Source: Synechococcus sp. RS9916 (GTDB taxonomy: Bacteria > Cyanobacteriota > Cyanobacteriia > PCC-6307 > Cyanobiaceae). From it: 64,000 nucleotides of DNA. The stretch's first letter is position 1. Each line of letters opens with the position of its first letter. This document shows, one piece after another, positions 11,631-21,396 of this stretch. The stretch spans positions 1,948,869-2,012,868 of the forward strand of contig NZ_DS022299.1 of assembly GCF_000153825.1 (NCBI RefSeq). Direction: 5' to 3'. A program made the translations under genes and the position numbers. The notes below the pieces were generated by a model. The model was given only the letters and a program-made list of their open reading frames with translations. It was not told the origin of the DNA and did not search any database.

Positions 11631-12147
11631 AGCGCTGAGATCACGGCGACGGATCAACGATCCGAACAACGAGGCAAACGAACGGTGCCGTTGATGGGTT
11701 GTGACGCGATTCAGTCAGACCATGGGCAGCACAAGACAAGCGAAAGCAATTGACCAACCATCAACACAGCCACAATCCCCTGAACTTTTTACCCCAGAAA
11801 TCCAGCAATTAGCGTAAGCAGAATGACCCAAGAAATTGGGATCAGAGAAACTCAGAGAATTTTCAGAAACCTCACACCCCAAGCCCAGCAACAGACAGAC
11901 AAACGCCACGAAAGTGAACGAAGGCATTGAGAAGAGCCATGGCCGCCAACCTGAATCCTCTCCCAAGAAATTAAATATTCAAACTGGGCCCTCGAACGCT
12001 CACCAGCGCTAAAGCAGAGATAGGCCAAGAGGCGCCTCAAACGGAAAGCACATCTTCACCGGGGAAGCCAGAGGCTGATACATCTATACTTGCCGCAACC
12101 GAACAAAGCGCCTCAAGCAGCCATAGCAACCAGCGGAGAAGCGAGCC
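11631..12147. other. 517-base intergenic region before the protease gene
   Basis: No convincing gene was found here. A minus-strand frame (11715-11927 from an internal ATG) has a hydrophobic start followed by a Cys that mimics a lipobox, but no ribosome site and no recognisable family. A TATACT hexamer at 12085-12090 could be a -10 element for the protease gene, without a matching -35. The stretch is more A/T-rich than the flanking housekeeping genes and marks the edge of the accessory island. Confidence 0.4.
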
Positions 12148-15100
12148 ATGAACAACCTGCTAGAGCTTCTCACCCTTCGATGGCTGCGCCCCAGAAGCGA
12201 GCACGCGCTTGACCAGGCGTCGGCCTCTCCTCCAGCCTTCGATCTCGCCCAAGGCAGGGCAAACGCTGGCAAGCAAGAGCATTACGTCTTTTTTGCAGGC
12301 AATGATTCCGATGCAAGCCTGAGCAGCAGATCAGCAAAAGCACTCAAAGCCGCGGGCATCACCACAACACCCAGTCGCTCCTACGACGCCATCAACGGCT
12401 TCAGCATTCTGCTCACCCCAGAGCAAGCAGAAGCCCTGAAACAAAGTCCGGGCATCAAGAGCGTGGAGGCCGACCGCCCCATGCCCTTTAGCCCACCGGT
12501 TGAGGTGCAACCCGCCAATGGCGGCTCAACGCTTTCACCAAGCCCACCTCAAAGACACTCAGCGTGGCTTGAACATTCTCGAGATCCTCTCAACCAAGCA
12601 GTGCGCTTGGAGCAGGTCTGGGTTCATCAGCAGAGCCCGCTTCTGAACCCTGGGCAAAGTCTTCGCGGGCCCAATGCGATTGAGCTCAGCGCGCTGCCGA
12701 TCTACAACAACGGCACCGCCAACAGCGGTGAAGTGCTGCCCTATGGCGTTAAAGCCGTCTGGGGCGGCGAAGACGTCTCAGCTAGGGGAAACATCGGTAC
12801 CGGCACCTACGCCTTTGTGATCGATTCCGGTGTTCTCAACACCACAGGCGACCTCAACATCAACACCAGCTGGTCCAAAAGCTGGATCAGCGGCGAAAGC
12901 GCCTTCACCGATGGCAACGGTCACGGCACCCACGTGGCGGGCACGATCGCAGCGCTCGCGAATGACAAAGGGGTCGTTGGAGTCGCGCCTGGAGCTGAGG
13001 TTATCTCACTAAAGGTCTTCGACAGCACTGGCGGAGGAGCAAGCTACAGCACCATCATTGATGCCATCAATCACGCCACTCACGTGATCAACAACAACGG
13101 CTTGGACAAGTCGAAGGTGGTGATCAACATGAGCCTTGGGGGCGGCTATAGCGCTGGCCTCGATCAGGCCGTTAAAAACGCAGCCAATCAAGGCATCAAA
13201 TTCGCCATTGCTGCTGGCAACAGCGGCGATGACGCCGACTACTACTCACCAGCTAGCGCAGGTGATCACGAAAACGTCTACACAGTTTCAGCAGTCGACA
13301 ACGTTTATCAAATGCCCTGGTGGTCCAATTGGGACGACCAAAGTGGCGGCGACGATGTAGATGTTGCAGCGCCTGGCGTTGGCATCTATTCGTATCACCA
13401 AGGTGGACAACTTGCCTACCTAAGCGGGACCTCGATGGCAGCACCGCATGTAGCGGGGCTGCTGCTGATAGGAGGAATCGAAGAAGGAGAGATGGTGAAA
13501 GCAGCAAGTAGCGGTCAAAGCGACCCATTTGCACACATCAAAACTGATGGAGCAGGATCTCAACCACATCGGCCCGGACAAAAAGATCACAACTATATTT
13601 ACTCATTTTATGGAGCAGCGCACAAAGAAAAAATCATCACGATATCAAATGGAAAGGGCTCTATTAAGCAGAACGAACTAGAAATGAAATTAGGGCTAAC
13701 AAGTGGAAGCTTGGACTCAACATTGAATGGCACAAAAGAATCAATTGATGCGGTAGAAGGATCTGCCATCCTTGTTCAAGGACTTGCGGGCGCAGGCGAC
13801 ACAATCAGCTTCGCCTACTCATTCAAGTCAGATGATGCTCCCCCATACAATGACTTTGCATTTTACGCCGTGAATAACAAAGCATTCACAATTACATCCG
13901 CAGGACAACACAATTCAACAGAGAGCAGCAAGAATGGTGTATTTTCACACACACTAACAGAGCAAGATTTCAATGGGTCCAATTCAGGAGACCTTTCTTT
14001 TTCAATAGGCGTTCTTGATGCCTTAGACGCACTATTTAACTCAACACTAGAAGTTTCAGACTTTAAAATTCAATGGACAACAAAAGACATTGACAAAGAT
14101 GGGCTCGTAGACAACAGACCTTATTATCAAATCTATAGCAATGGCCAAGCCTTAACTCTCAAAAGTTCGTCTGGCACGACTTACTCTGATTCATACTCGC
14201 AGTCTTGGGATGTCATCGCCGCAAAAGCCTATGGCTCCGGCTTCAAAGTTCTCCTCGATGGAGACTCCTCTCACGAAAATAACTTCTACATTTGGGATAC
14301 AAACTCAGATGGAATCATCACCAACGGCTCCGGATGGCAGTCAAGAGAAAAAATGATGACTCTCGGCTATGAATCATTCTTCCAAACTGATTTCAACCAA
14401 GATGGCATCACAGGCATCACTGACATTGACAACAATGGGCTCGTAGACAATACCTCTACCTACCACATCTACAACAATGGCCAAGCCTTAACTCTCAAAA
14501 GTTCGTCTGGCACGACTTACTCTGATCCATACTCGCAGTCTTGGGATGTCATCGCCGCAAAAGCCTATGGCTCCGGCTTCAAAGTTCTCCTCGATGGAGA
14601 CTCCTCTCACGAAAATAACTTCTACATTTGGGATACAAACTCAGATGGAATCATCACCAACGGCTCCGGATGGCAGTCAAGAGAAAAAATGATGACTCTC
14701 GGCTATGAATCATTCTTCCAAACTGATTTCAACCAAGATGGCATCACAGGCATCACTGACATTGACAACAATGGGCTCGTAGACAATACCTCTACCTACC
14801 ACATCTACAACAATGGCCAAGCCTTAACTCTCAAAAGTTCGTCTGGCACGACTTACTCTGATTCATACTCGCAGTCTTGGGATGTCATCGCCGCAAAAGC
14901 CTATGGCTCCGGCTTCAAAGTTCTCCTCGATGGAGACTCCTCTCACGAAAATAACTTCTACATTTGGGATACAAACTCAGATGGAATCATCACCAACGGC
15001 TCCGGATGGCAGTCAAGAGAAAAAATGATGACTCTCGGCTATGAATCATTCTTCCAAACTGATTTCAACCAAGATGGCATCACAGGCATCACTGACATTG

Positions 15101-16098
15101 ACAACAATGGGCTCGTAGACAATACCTCTACCTACCACATCTACAACAATGGCCAAGCCTTAACTCTCAAAAGTTCGTCTGGCACGACTTACTCTGATTC
15201 ATACTCGCAGTCTTGGGATGTCATCGCCGCAAAAGCCTATGGCTCCGGCTTCAAAGTTCTCCTCGATGGAGACTCCTCTCACGAAAATAACTTCTACATT
15301 TGGGATACAAACTCAGATGGAATCATCACCAACGGCTCCGGATGGCAGTCAAGAGAAAAAATGATGACTCTCGGCTATGAATCATTCTTCCAAACTGATT
15401 TCAACCAAGATGGCATCACAGGCATCACTGACATTGACAACAATGGGCTCGTAGACAATACCTCTACCTACCACATCTACAACAATGGCCAAGCCTTAAC
15501 TCTCAAAAGTTCGTCTGGCACGACTTACTCTGATTCATACTCGCAGTCTTGGGATGTCATCGCCGCAAAAGCCTATGGCTCCGGCTTCAAAGTTCTCCTC
15601 GATGGAGACTCCTCTCACGAAAATAACTTCTACATTTGGGATACAAACTCAGATGGAATCATCACCAACGGCTCCGGATGGCAGTCAAGAGAAAAAATGA
15701 TGACTCTCGGCTATGAATCATTCTTCCAAACTGATTTCAACCAAGATGGCATCACAGGCATCACTGACATTGACAACAATGGGCTCGTAGACAATACCTC
15801 TACCTACCACATCTACAACAATGGCCAAGCCTTAACTCTCAAAAGTTCGTCTGGCACGACTTACTCTGATTCATACTCGCAGTCTTGGGATGTCATCGCC
15901 GCAAAAGCCTATGGCTCCGGCTTCAAAGTTCTCCTCGATGGAGACTCCTCTCACGAAAATAACTTCTACATTTGGGATACAAACTCAGATGGAATCATCA
16001 CCAACGGCTCCGGATGGCAGTCAAGAGAAAAAATGATGACTCTCGGCTATGAATCATTCTTCCAAACTGATTTCAACCAAGATAAACTCATTAATTAA
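12148..16098 (+). CDS. subtilisin-like (S8) serine protease with six tandem Trp/Asp-rich repeats
   Basis: A 1316-residue protein. Residues about 45-110 resemble an I9 propeptide (YVFFAGND, GFSILLTPEQAEALK). The peptidase domain has D226 (FVIDSG), H259 (GHGTHVAGT), the oxyanion Asn in AIAAGNSG and S429 (SGTSMAAPHVAG), so it should be active. A linker domain of about 200 residues follows, then from residue 647 six 112-residue repeats. Each repeat has calcium-site-like loops (DIDNNGLVD, DTNSDGIITN, DFNQDG) and Trp/Tyr-rich strands that resemble the tryptophan-rich C-terminal repeats of cyanobacterial surface proteins. No classical signal peptide is seen, so export may use a non-Sec route (inference). 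Codon use and A/T content from about 13.5 kb on differ from neighbours. An ecotin gene converges on it. Confidence 0.88.
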   Translation: MNNLLELLTLRWLRPRSEHALDQASASPPAFDLAQGRANAGKQEHYVFFAGNDSDASLSSRSAKALKAAGITTTPSRSYDAINGFSILLTPEQAEALKQSPGIKSVEADRPMPFSPPVEVQPANGGSTLSPSPPQRHSAWLEHSRDPLNQAVRLEQVWVHQQSPLLNPGQSLRGPNAIELSALPIYNNGTANSGEVLPYGVKAVWGGEDVSARGNIGTGTYAFVIDSGVLNTTGDLNINTSWSKSWISGESAFTDGNGHGTHVAGTIAALANDKGVVGVAPGAEVISLKVFDSTGGGASYSTIIDAINHATHVINNNGLDKSKVVINMSLGGGYSAGLDQAVKNAANQGIKFAIAAGNSGDDADYYSPASAGDHENVYTVSAVDNVYQMPWWSNWDDQSGGDDVDVAAPGVGIYSYHQGGQLAYLSGTSMAAPHVAGLLLIGGIEEGEMVKAASSGQSDPFAHIKTDGAGSQPHRPGQKDHNYIYSFYGAAHKEKIITISNGKGSIKQNELEMKLGLTSGSLDSTLNGTKESIDAVEGSAILVQGLAGAGDTISFAYSFKSDDAPPYNDFAFYAVNNKAFTITSAGQHNSTESSKNGVFSHTLTEQDFNGSNSGDLSFSIGVLDALDALFNSTLEVSDFKIQWTTKDIDKDGLVDNRPYYQIYSNGQALTLKSSSGTTYSDSYSQSWDVIAAKAYGSGFKVLLDGDSSHENNFYIWDTNSDGIITNGSGWQSREKMMTLGYESFFQTDFNQDGITGITDIDNNGLVDNTSTYHIYNNGQALTLKSSSGTTYSDPYSQSWDVIAAKAYGSGFKVLLDGDSSHENNFYIWDTNSDGIITNGSGWQSREKMMTLGYESFFQTDFNQDGITGITDIDNNGLVDNTSTYHIYNNGQALTLKSSSGTTYSDSYSQSWDVIAAKAYGSGFKVLLDGDSSHENNFYIWDTNSDGIITNGSGWQSREKMMTLGYESFFQTDFNQDGITGITDIDNNGLVDNTSTYHIYNNGQALTLKSSSGTTYSDSYSQSWDVIAAKAYGSGFKVLLDGDSSHENNFYIWDTNSDGIITNGSGWQSREKMMTLGYESFFQTDFNQDGITGITDIDNNGLVDNTSTYHIYNNGQALTLKSSSGTTYSDSYSQSWDVIAAKAYGSGFKVLLDGDSSHENNFYIWDTNSDGIITNGSGWQSREKMMTLGYESFFQTDFNQDGITGITDIDNNGLVDNTSTYHIYNNGQALTLKSSSGTTYSDSYSQSWDVIAAKAYGSGFKVLLDGDSSHENNFYIWDTNSDGIITNGSGWQSREKMMTLGYESFFQTDFNQDKLIN
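14086..16098 (+). repeat. six tandem 336-bp direct repeats inside the protease gene
   Basis: Units start at 14086, 14422, 14758, 15094, 15430 and 15766, each 336 bases (112 codons) except the last, which ends in the stop codon. By eye the units are identical except for the first ~57 bases of unit 1, one T-to-C change at 14527 in unit 2 (Ser to Pro) and the final codons of unit 6. Such identity, including silent positions, points to very recent expansion or ongoing homogenisation. Copy number in the real genome may differ if the assembly collapsed or expanded the array. Confidence 0.97.
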
Positions 16099-16139
16099 TA
16101 TTTTTTTATTGAATCAGCTTATTCATATCTAACTAAATT

Positions 16140-16664
16140 TTACTTGATCATCATTATCCCCTCCACCTGCTTCGTCTCCGCCTTCCACACCCTCCAGCGC
16201 AGCTTCACACCGTGAGGCAGATCAACCACGATCGGCCACGACGCGTTGTAGGGCACCAGATAGGGCTGTTTACCCAGGCTGAGGAAACTGCGCTTGCGCT
16301 GTTGGTCTTTCGGGCACGCCATCCGCGTGCTCATCACCACCAGTGGGCCTTTGAGTGAAAACAGCGCCTTGCCGGCCGCTGAACGCACCCGCGTCATGGT
16401 TAACCCCGGGCCGGAGAGCCAGGTGTTGTTGCAGTCGACCATCACCTCTTGGCCCACGATCAGCTGCACCCGCCAATCGTGGGGGTTCGAGGAGATCAGG
16501 GGGTCAGTGCTCTTGGGAAGCAACCCGGATGGCTGAATCACCCAACGCTGCAAACCAGCTTCAGGCGCGGGATAACCGCTGAGATCAAGGCGTGGAATCG
16601 CCGCCACCGGCGTTGCCGCCGCCAGGCCCACAACCGACAACAGCTGAAGCAGAGCCTTGGCCAT
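16140..16664 (-). CDS. eco: ecotin, secreted serine protease inhibitor
   Basis: A 174-residue protein with a signal peptide ([22 protein letters not shown]) and the ecotin fold signatures: [28 protein letters not shown] and a C-terminal RVWKAETK. The reactive loop reads STRMACP. By alignment with E. coli ecotin (STMMACP) the P1 residue is R114 and the disulfide joins C78 and C117. Ecotins are periplasmic dimers that block chymotrypsin-fold (S1) proteases; Arg at P1 favours trypsin-like targets. The gene converges on the subtilase with 41 bases between and is divergent from queC with 27 bases between. Ecotin is not known to inhibit subtilases, so a direct pairing is unproven. Confidence 0.9.
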   Translation of the reverse strand: MAKALLQLLSVVGLAAATPVAAIPRLDLSGYPAPEAGLQRWVIQPSGLLPKSTDPLISSNPHDWRVQLIVGQEVMVDCNNTWLSGPGLTMTRVRSAAGKALFSLKGPLVVMSTRMACPKDQQRKRSFLSLGKQPYLVPYNASWPIVVDLPHGVKLRWRVWKAETKQVEGIMMIK

Positions 16665-16691
16665 GACCCGCGCGGCAACAGAATGCCCAGC

Positions 16692-17369
16692 ATGACCGAT
16701 TCAACCGCGATTGCCCTGCTCTCCGGTGGCCTTGATTCCGCCACCGCTGCGGCCCTGGCCCTGGAAGCGGGTCACCGGGTGATCGGCCTCTCCTTCGATT
16801 ACGGCCAGCGCCATCGCCGTGAACTGGACGCCGCCGCGGCCCTGGCCAACACCCTGGGCCTCGCAGAACACCACACGATTGCGGTGAACCTGGCCAGCTG
16901 GGGAGGCTCATCCCTCACCGACACCCAGCAAGAGATCCCCACAGATGGCGTGGAAGAAGGCGTCATCCCCAGCACCTATGTGCCTGGCCGCAACACGGTA
17001 TTCATCAGCATTGGGTTGAGCCTGGCGGAGGCCCGTGGTGCCGATCGCATCGTGCTCGGAGTGAACGCCGTCGACTACTCCGGTTACCCCGATTGCCGGC
17101 CCGACTATCTCGCCGCCTTCCAGACCCTGGCTGACCTGAGCAGCAAAGTAGGGCGCGAAGGCCATGGTCCCCAGCTCTGGGCTCCTCTGGTGACCTGGAG
17201 CAAACAAACCATCGTGGAAGAAGCGCTGCGCCTGCAGGTGCCGATCGATCAGACCTGGAGTTGCTACAGCGGTGGCGCCCAACCCTGCGGGGTGTGCGAC
17301 AGCTGCCGCATCCGCGATGACGCCCTGCGAGCAGCCGGCCGGCCCGATCTCTGCAGCAACAGCCATTGA
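16692..17369 (+). CDS. queC: 7-cyano-7-deazaguanine synthase
   Basis: A 225-residue ATP pyrophosphatase-type enzyme with the PP-loop [10 protein letters not shown] at the N terminus and the C-terminal zinc site [15 protein letters not shown]. QueC converts 7-carboxy-7-deazaguanine to preQ0 in the queuosine pathway; QueE is encoded about 5 kb upstream. ATG at 16692 ([13 protein letters not shown]) is chosen over an ATG three codons earlier; the frame continues far upstream but that part is antisense to ecotin. Its stop overlaps pabB as TTGA. Confidence 0.95.
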   Translation: MTDSTAIALLSGGLDSATAAALALEAGHRVIGLSFDYGQRHRRELDAAAALANTLGLAEHHTIAVNLASWGGSSLTDTQQEIPTDGVEEGVIPSTYVPGRNTVFISIGLSLAEARGADRIVLGVNAVDYSGYPDCRPDYLAAFQTLADLSSKVGREGHGPQLWAPLVTWSKQTIVEEALRLQVPIDQTWSCYSGGAQPCGVCDSCRIRDDALRAAGRPDLCSNSH

Positions 17370-18724
17370 CGCAGCGATCCACTGCTGCTGATGCCCCAGG
17401 GCATTCCAGTGCTGCACCACTGCGGCTGGAGCTCCCCTGGCTGGAACCTGCACAGCTCGCCGAAGCCTTGGCCAACACCTGGGGTGAGCACGGGCTGATC
17501 TGGCTGGATGGCGATGGCAGTGATCTGGGGCGCTGGATCACCCTGGCCGCCGATCCAGTGGAGCAGCACTGGTGCCGAGGCTTGCCAGGAGAACCCGGCG
17601 CCCGCAATCCGTTTGCGCAATTGCGTCAGCTCAAACCAGGGCACTGGACCGGCTGGCTCAGCTACGACGCTGCCGCCTGGAGCGAGCCGAGCAACCCCTG
17701 GCGGAGTGATGTGATGGCCAGCCTCTGGATCGCCCGCCATGACCCGGTGCTGCGCCTCGATCTGCAGGAGCAACAGCTGTGGCTGGAGGGAGCTGACCCC
17801 CAACGCCATGCCGCCATGGCCGCCTGGCTGCAAGCACTCCCGCAAGGCAACAACCCAACAGCAGCAAAGCCTCCCAGTTCGCTCAACACCCGCTGGAGCC
17901 GCCGCACCAGCCGCGAGGCCTTTGCTGGCGGTGTGGCCCGGATCCGCGAGCTGATTGCCAGTGGCGACATTTTCCAGGCCAACCTCACCGCCTGCGCGGA
18001 AAGTCCCATTGCTGCGGAACACACCAGCCTCAGCCTCTTTCTGCGCCTGCGAGCCCGCTGCCCAGCGCCGTTCGCGGGCCTGGTGGTCGCCGGAGGAGAA
18101 GCTGCAGGCGAAGCGCTGCTCTCCACCTCCCCCGAACGCTTTCTGGAAGTGCAAGCCAATGGCCGTGTAGAAACCAGGCCGATCAAAGGCACCCGTCCTC
18201 GCGATCCCGATGCCGTGCGTGATGCCGGCAACGCCGCTGAACTGGTGAGCAGCAGCAAGGACCGCGCCGAGAACGTGATGATCGTCGACCTGCTGCGCAA
18301 TGACTTAGGGCGGGTGTGTAAGCCCGGGTCTGTGCAGGTGCCCCAGCTGGTAGGGCTGGAAAGCTATGCCCGCGTGCATCACCTCACCTCGGTGGTGAGC
18401 GGACAACTGAAGGACGGCGCGTCATGGGTGGACTTACTGGAAGCCAGCTGGCCCGGAGGCTCCATCAGCGGCGCACCGAAACTGCGGGCCTGCCAGCGCA
18501 TCAACGAACTTGAGGGCAGTCCTCGCGGCCCGTACTGCGGCTCTCTGCTGCGCATCGACTGGGATGGCCGCTTCGACAGCAACATCCTCATCCGCACCGT
18601 GTTGCGCAAAGACCAACAGCTGCGGGTGCATGCCGGCTGCGGCATCGTGGCCGACTCCGATCCCCAGGCCGAAGCCGACGAACTCGACTGGAAGCTGGTG
18701 CCCCTGTTGGAGGCCCTGGCATGA
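17366..18724 (+). CDS. pabB: aminodeoxychorismate synthase component I
   Basis: A 452-residue chorismate-binding enzyme. The C-terminal half has [10 protein letters not shown], the acidic [18 protein letters not shown] motif (about residues 305-318) and GGSISGAPK, all typical of PabB/TrpE. With a glutaminase subunit it converts chorismate to 4-amino-4-deoxychorismate for folate synthesis. PabB rather than TrpE is chosen because a class IV aminotransferase (pabC) follows with an ATGA overlap. The start is TTG at 17366, overlapping the queC stop as TTGA; a slightly later start cannot be excluded. Confidence 0.88.
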   Translation: MTQRSTAADAPGHSSAAPLRLELPWLEPAQLAEALANTWGEHGLIWLDGDGSDLGRWITLAADPVEQHWCRGLPGEPGARNPFAQLRQLKPGHWTGWLSYDAAAWSEPSNPWRSDVMASLWIARHDPVLRLDLQEQQLWLEGADPQRHAAMAAWLQALPQGNNPTAAKPPSSLNTRWSRRTSREAFAGGVARIRELIASGDIFQANLTACAESPIAAEHTSLSLFLRLRARCPAPFAGLVVAGGEAAGEALLSTSPERFLEVQANGRVETRPIKGTRPRDPDAVRDAGNAAELVSSSKDRAENVMIVDLLRNDLGRVCKPGSVQVPQLVGLESYARVHHLTSVVSGQLKDGASWVDLLEASWPGGSISGAPKLRACQRINELEGSPRGPYCGSLLRIDWDGRFDSNILIRTVLRKDQQLRVHAGCGIVADSDPQAEADELDWKLVPLLEALA

Positions 18725-19566
18725 GCCAAGCCGTTGCCTGGATCGATGGCCATTGGGGCACCCCCGACGCGCTGAGCCTCCCCCTCAGCGACCGCGGTCT
18801 GCAACTGGCCGACGGCCTGTTTGAAACGGTGCTGATCCGCACCGGGGAACCCCAACTGCTGGACGCCCATCACCGGCGCTGGTGCGAAGGAGCGGCTCTG
18901 CTGGGACTGGCGGCACCACCGGCACTCCCGGTGCTCCAGCCCCTGATCGATGAAGCCACCCAGCGGGCGGGGTTGCAGACCGCAGGCAGCTATGGCGCTC
19001 TGCGTCTCAACTGGAGCCGTGATGGCGCCGGAGCCCGGGGCATTCAGATGCCCGCAGGCGAACCGGATCCTGCCCTACACCGCTTCTGGCTCACCCTCAT
19101 CCCCCACCAACCCAGCTTCTCGCCCATACGCACCTGGATCAGTCGCCATGAACGACGCAACGCCTCCAGCCGAATGAGCCATGTCAAAACCTTCGCCTAC
19201 GGCCAATCGATTCAGGCACGCCGCGAAGCGATCGACCAGGGTGCCGACGAGGCTCTGCTACTCAGCACCACCGGTGAACTGTGCTGCGGGAGCACCGCCA
19301 ATCTGTTGGTGCAGCGACAGGGGCAATGGCTGACCCCACCCCTGAGCAGCGGTTGCCTCCCCGGGGTGATGCGCCAGCAGCTGCTGGAGCGAGGCCTCGC
19401 CTGCGAACAAACCATCGACTCCAGCCCAGAGCCCGGCGATGCATGGCTGCTGATCAACAGCCTGGATTGCCGGGTGGTGAGCGCCGTGGATGGCGAGGCT
19501 TTGGCCACCACCATCCAGCCCGAAACACTCTGGGCCAGCCTTTTGAAAAACAGCACGAGCCAGTAA
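18721..19566 (+). CDS. pabC: aminodeoxychorismate lyase-like class IV aminotransferase
   Basis: A 281-residue PLP enzyme of fold type IV. It has SDRGLQLADGLFETVLIR at the N terminus and the catalytic Lys in SHVKTFAYG near residue 160, and ends with a strand-rich domain. PabC removes pyruvate from aminodeoxychorismate to give 4-aminobenzoate. The 4-base overlap with pabB supports this role over branched-chain or D-amino-acid aminotransferase, which share the fold. Confidence 0.87.
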   Translation: MSQAVAWIDGHWGTPDALSLPLSDRGLQLADGLFETVLIRTGEPQLLDAHHRRWCEGAALLGLAAPPALPVLQPLIDEATQRAGLQTAGSYGALRLNWSRDGAGARGIQMPAGEPDPALHRFWLTLIPHQPSFSPIRTWISRHERRNASSRMSHVKTFAYGQSIQARREAIDQGADEALLLSTTGELCCGSTANLLVQRQGQWLTPPLSSGCLPGVMRQQLLERGLACEQTIDSSPEPGDAWLLINSLDCRVVSAVDGEALATTIQPETLWASLLKNSTSQ

Positions 19567-19605
19567 CGGCGTTAACGCATTTTTGACACGCAACAGTGTC
19601 ACAAT

Positions 19606-21279
19606 GTGGCGAATGCAAGCCCACGGCCAAGGCCCCGCGCCCTTGCCATCCTTCCGGAAGAGCAGGCTGCCGCCGCCATGGAACTGCGCAGGGATCTCGG
19701 GCTCAAGAGCCTCACCATGGCCGTAGTGACCGGCACGATCGGCTCGGGCTGGTTGTTTGCCTCCTACTTCGCAGCCAAAAGTGCCGGAGCCATCAGCCTG
19801 CCGGCCTGGGGCCTCGGAGGCGTCATCGCTTTTTTGCTTGCCCTGGTGTTTGCCGAACTGGGATCGCTGATCAACAGCTCCGGCGCCCTCGCCCAGATCC
19901 CGTTACTCAGCCACGGGCGCCTGGCCGGCTTCATCGGCGGCTGGAGCATCTGGATCAGCTACCTGTGCGTGCCGACGATCGAGCTGTTGGCGATGATCGA
20001 CTACCTGGCCAGCAGCGTGCCCTGGTTGACCCGCGACCAACACGGCGTGCAGGTGCTGAGCGGGCCTGGGCTGGCGGTGGCCTTCGCGCTGATGCTGCTA
20101 TTCACCTGGATCAACCTCAATGGCATCAAGGGGCTGGCCCGATGGATCGACAACCTCACGATCTGGAAGCTGATCGTGCCCCTGTTGGTGGCCGGGGTGC
20201 TGATGGCCCTCAGCGGCCACTGGGGCAATCTCCAGATCCCTGTGCATCACGCCACCCAGGTCGCAGCTGGGGGCAACGGACCAGCCCTGGACCTGATGGC
20301 AGCCGTCGGCAGCGGCGGCATCCTCTTCTGCCTGTTGGGATTCCGCACAGCCGTCGACCTCGCCGGAGAAGCCCGCAACCCTCAGCGCAACGTTCCCCTG
20401 GCCATGGGCCTCGGACTGGGCATCAGCCTGCTGATCTATCTGGTGCTACAGCTGTCGTTTCTAGTGAGCGTTCCCCCGGATCTACTCCAGAACGGTTGGC
20501 ATCACTTGCAACTCAACCAGCACGGCGGCCCCCTGGCGGCCCTCGCCCTGGGGCTTGGCTTGGGATGGATGGTGGTGCTGTTGTTGATCGATGCCGCCCT
20601 CTCTCCCAGCGCCACGGCCATGGCCTACCTGGGAGTCTCAGCCCGCGTGAGCTGGATGATGGGCCGCTGCCAACTGCTGCCCAAGCGCTTCGGGCACGTG
20701 AACCGCAAAGGCGTCCCCGATGTGGCGGTGATGGCCAGCCTGGTGGTGGGTGCAGCAATGCTTCTCGTGGGCCCCGGCTGGCAACAGGTGGTCGCCTTCC
20801 TCACCGCCGCCCAGATGATCGCGCTAGCCATGGGACCCCCCAGCCTGCTGGCCCTGCGCCGCCAGCTACCCAATGAGACAGGTCATTTCCAGCTGCGCTG
20901 GGCCACGGTGATCAGCGCCCTGGCCTTCGTGGCAGCCAGCTGGGCCTGCAATTGGTGCGGTCGCATCGCCTTGGAAGGCGCCGTCGTGGCCATCGGCCTT
21001 CCAAGCCTGATTTACGCCACCGCCTGCTGGATCCGCCGTCAACCGATCGACACCCGGGCCGGCGCTTGGTGGGCTCTTTATCTGGGCGTGCTCGTGCTCG
21101 ACATGGAATTGTTCAGCGCCGGCCGGCCTCTGGCGTTGGGCACTGGCATGCATTTGCTGGTTCTGGCCGGCCTGTCATTACTGGTGCTACCAGTGGCCGT
21201 GCACACAGCACTGCCGGTGGTTTCCCCCCATGCGCTAACGAGCCTGGGAACGACAACCGCAGCAGCGACAAGCCGCTAG
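19606..21279 (+). CDS. APC-superfamily amino acid permease
   Basis: A 557-residue membrane protein with about 12 hydrophobic helices. Helix 1 carries AVVTGTIGSGWLFAS, the broken-helix GxG substrate motif of APC transporters. The family moves amino acids or polyamines in symport or antiport with protons. The substrate is unknown; the layout is most like aspartate or general amino acid permeases. The start is GTG at 19606; an ATG at 19678 (MELRRDLGLKS) is an equally plausible start. It ends just before the decayed urtE fragment that is on the other strand. Confidence 0.88.
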   Translation: MANASPRPRPRALAILPEEQAAAAMELRRDLGLKSLTMAVVTGTIGSGWLFASYFAAKSAGAISLPAWGLGGVIAFLLALVFAELGSLINSSGALAQIPLLSHGRLAGFIGGWSIWISYLCVPTIELLAMIDYLASSVPWLTRDQHGVQVLSGPGLAVAFALMLLFTWINLNGIKGLARWIDNLTIWKLIVPLLVAGVLMALSGHWGNLQIPVHHATQVAAGGNGPALDLMAAVGSGGILFCLLGFRTAVDLAGEARNPQRNVPLAMGLGLGISLLIYLVLQLSFLVSVPPDLLQNGWHHLQLNQHGGPLAALALGLGLGWMVVLLLIDAALSPSATAMAYLGVSARVSWMMGRCQLLPKRFGHVNRKGVPDVAVMASLVVGAAMLLVGPGWQQVVAFLTAAQMIALAMGPPSLLALRRQLPNETGHFQLRWATVISALAFVAASWACNWCGRIALEGAVVAIGLPSLIYATACWIRRQPIDTRAGAWWALYLGVLVLDMELFSAGRPLALGTGMHLLVLAGLSLLVLPVAVHTALPVVSPHALTSLGTTTAAATSR

Positions 21280-21289
21280 AAATGACTTC

Positions 21290-21373
21290 CCCAGGACGTC
21301 CTCAAACGCTCAGGAACTGACCCACCACCGACTGGCTGAGGGCACAGGTGGGACTACTGGTGAGCTCATGCCC
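21290..21373 (-). pseudogene. urtE: relic of a second urtE 3' end
   Basis: About 84 bases match the last ~80 bases of urtE (23087-23172) at most positions. They share the stretches CTCAAACGCTCAGGAACTGA and CCACCACCGACTGGCTGAGG on the plus strand, and the match continues through a decayed copy with a 2-base insertion. Similarity stops abruptly on both sides. The relic lies directly behind the second urtA copy. This is where a urtE tail would sit if the whole urt operon had been duplicated in tandem and urtB-D plus most of urtE then deleted. It is not functional. Confidence 0.8.
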
Positions 21374-21396
21374 TGGAGGCGACATCAAGCAAGCGA

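Noticed and set aside
11715-11966. Minus-strand frame with hydrophobic start and lipobox-like Cys
   Set aside because: No ribosome site, weak start and no recognisable family; the interval is A/T-rich and non-coding in style.
14086-16098. Regular repeats considered as a CRISPR array
   Set aside because: Repeats are 336 bases, contiguous without unique spacers, and in frame within one gene.
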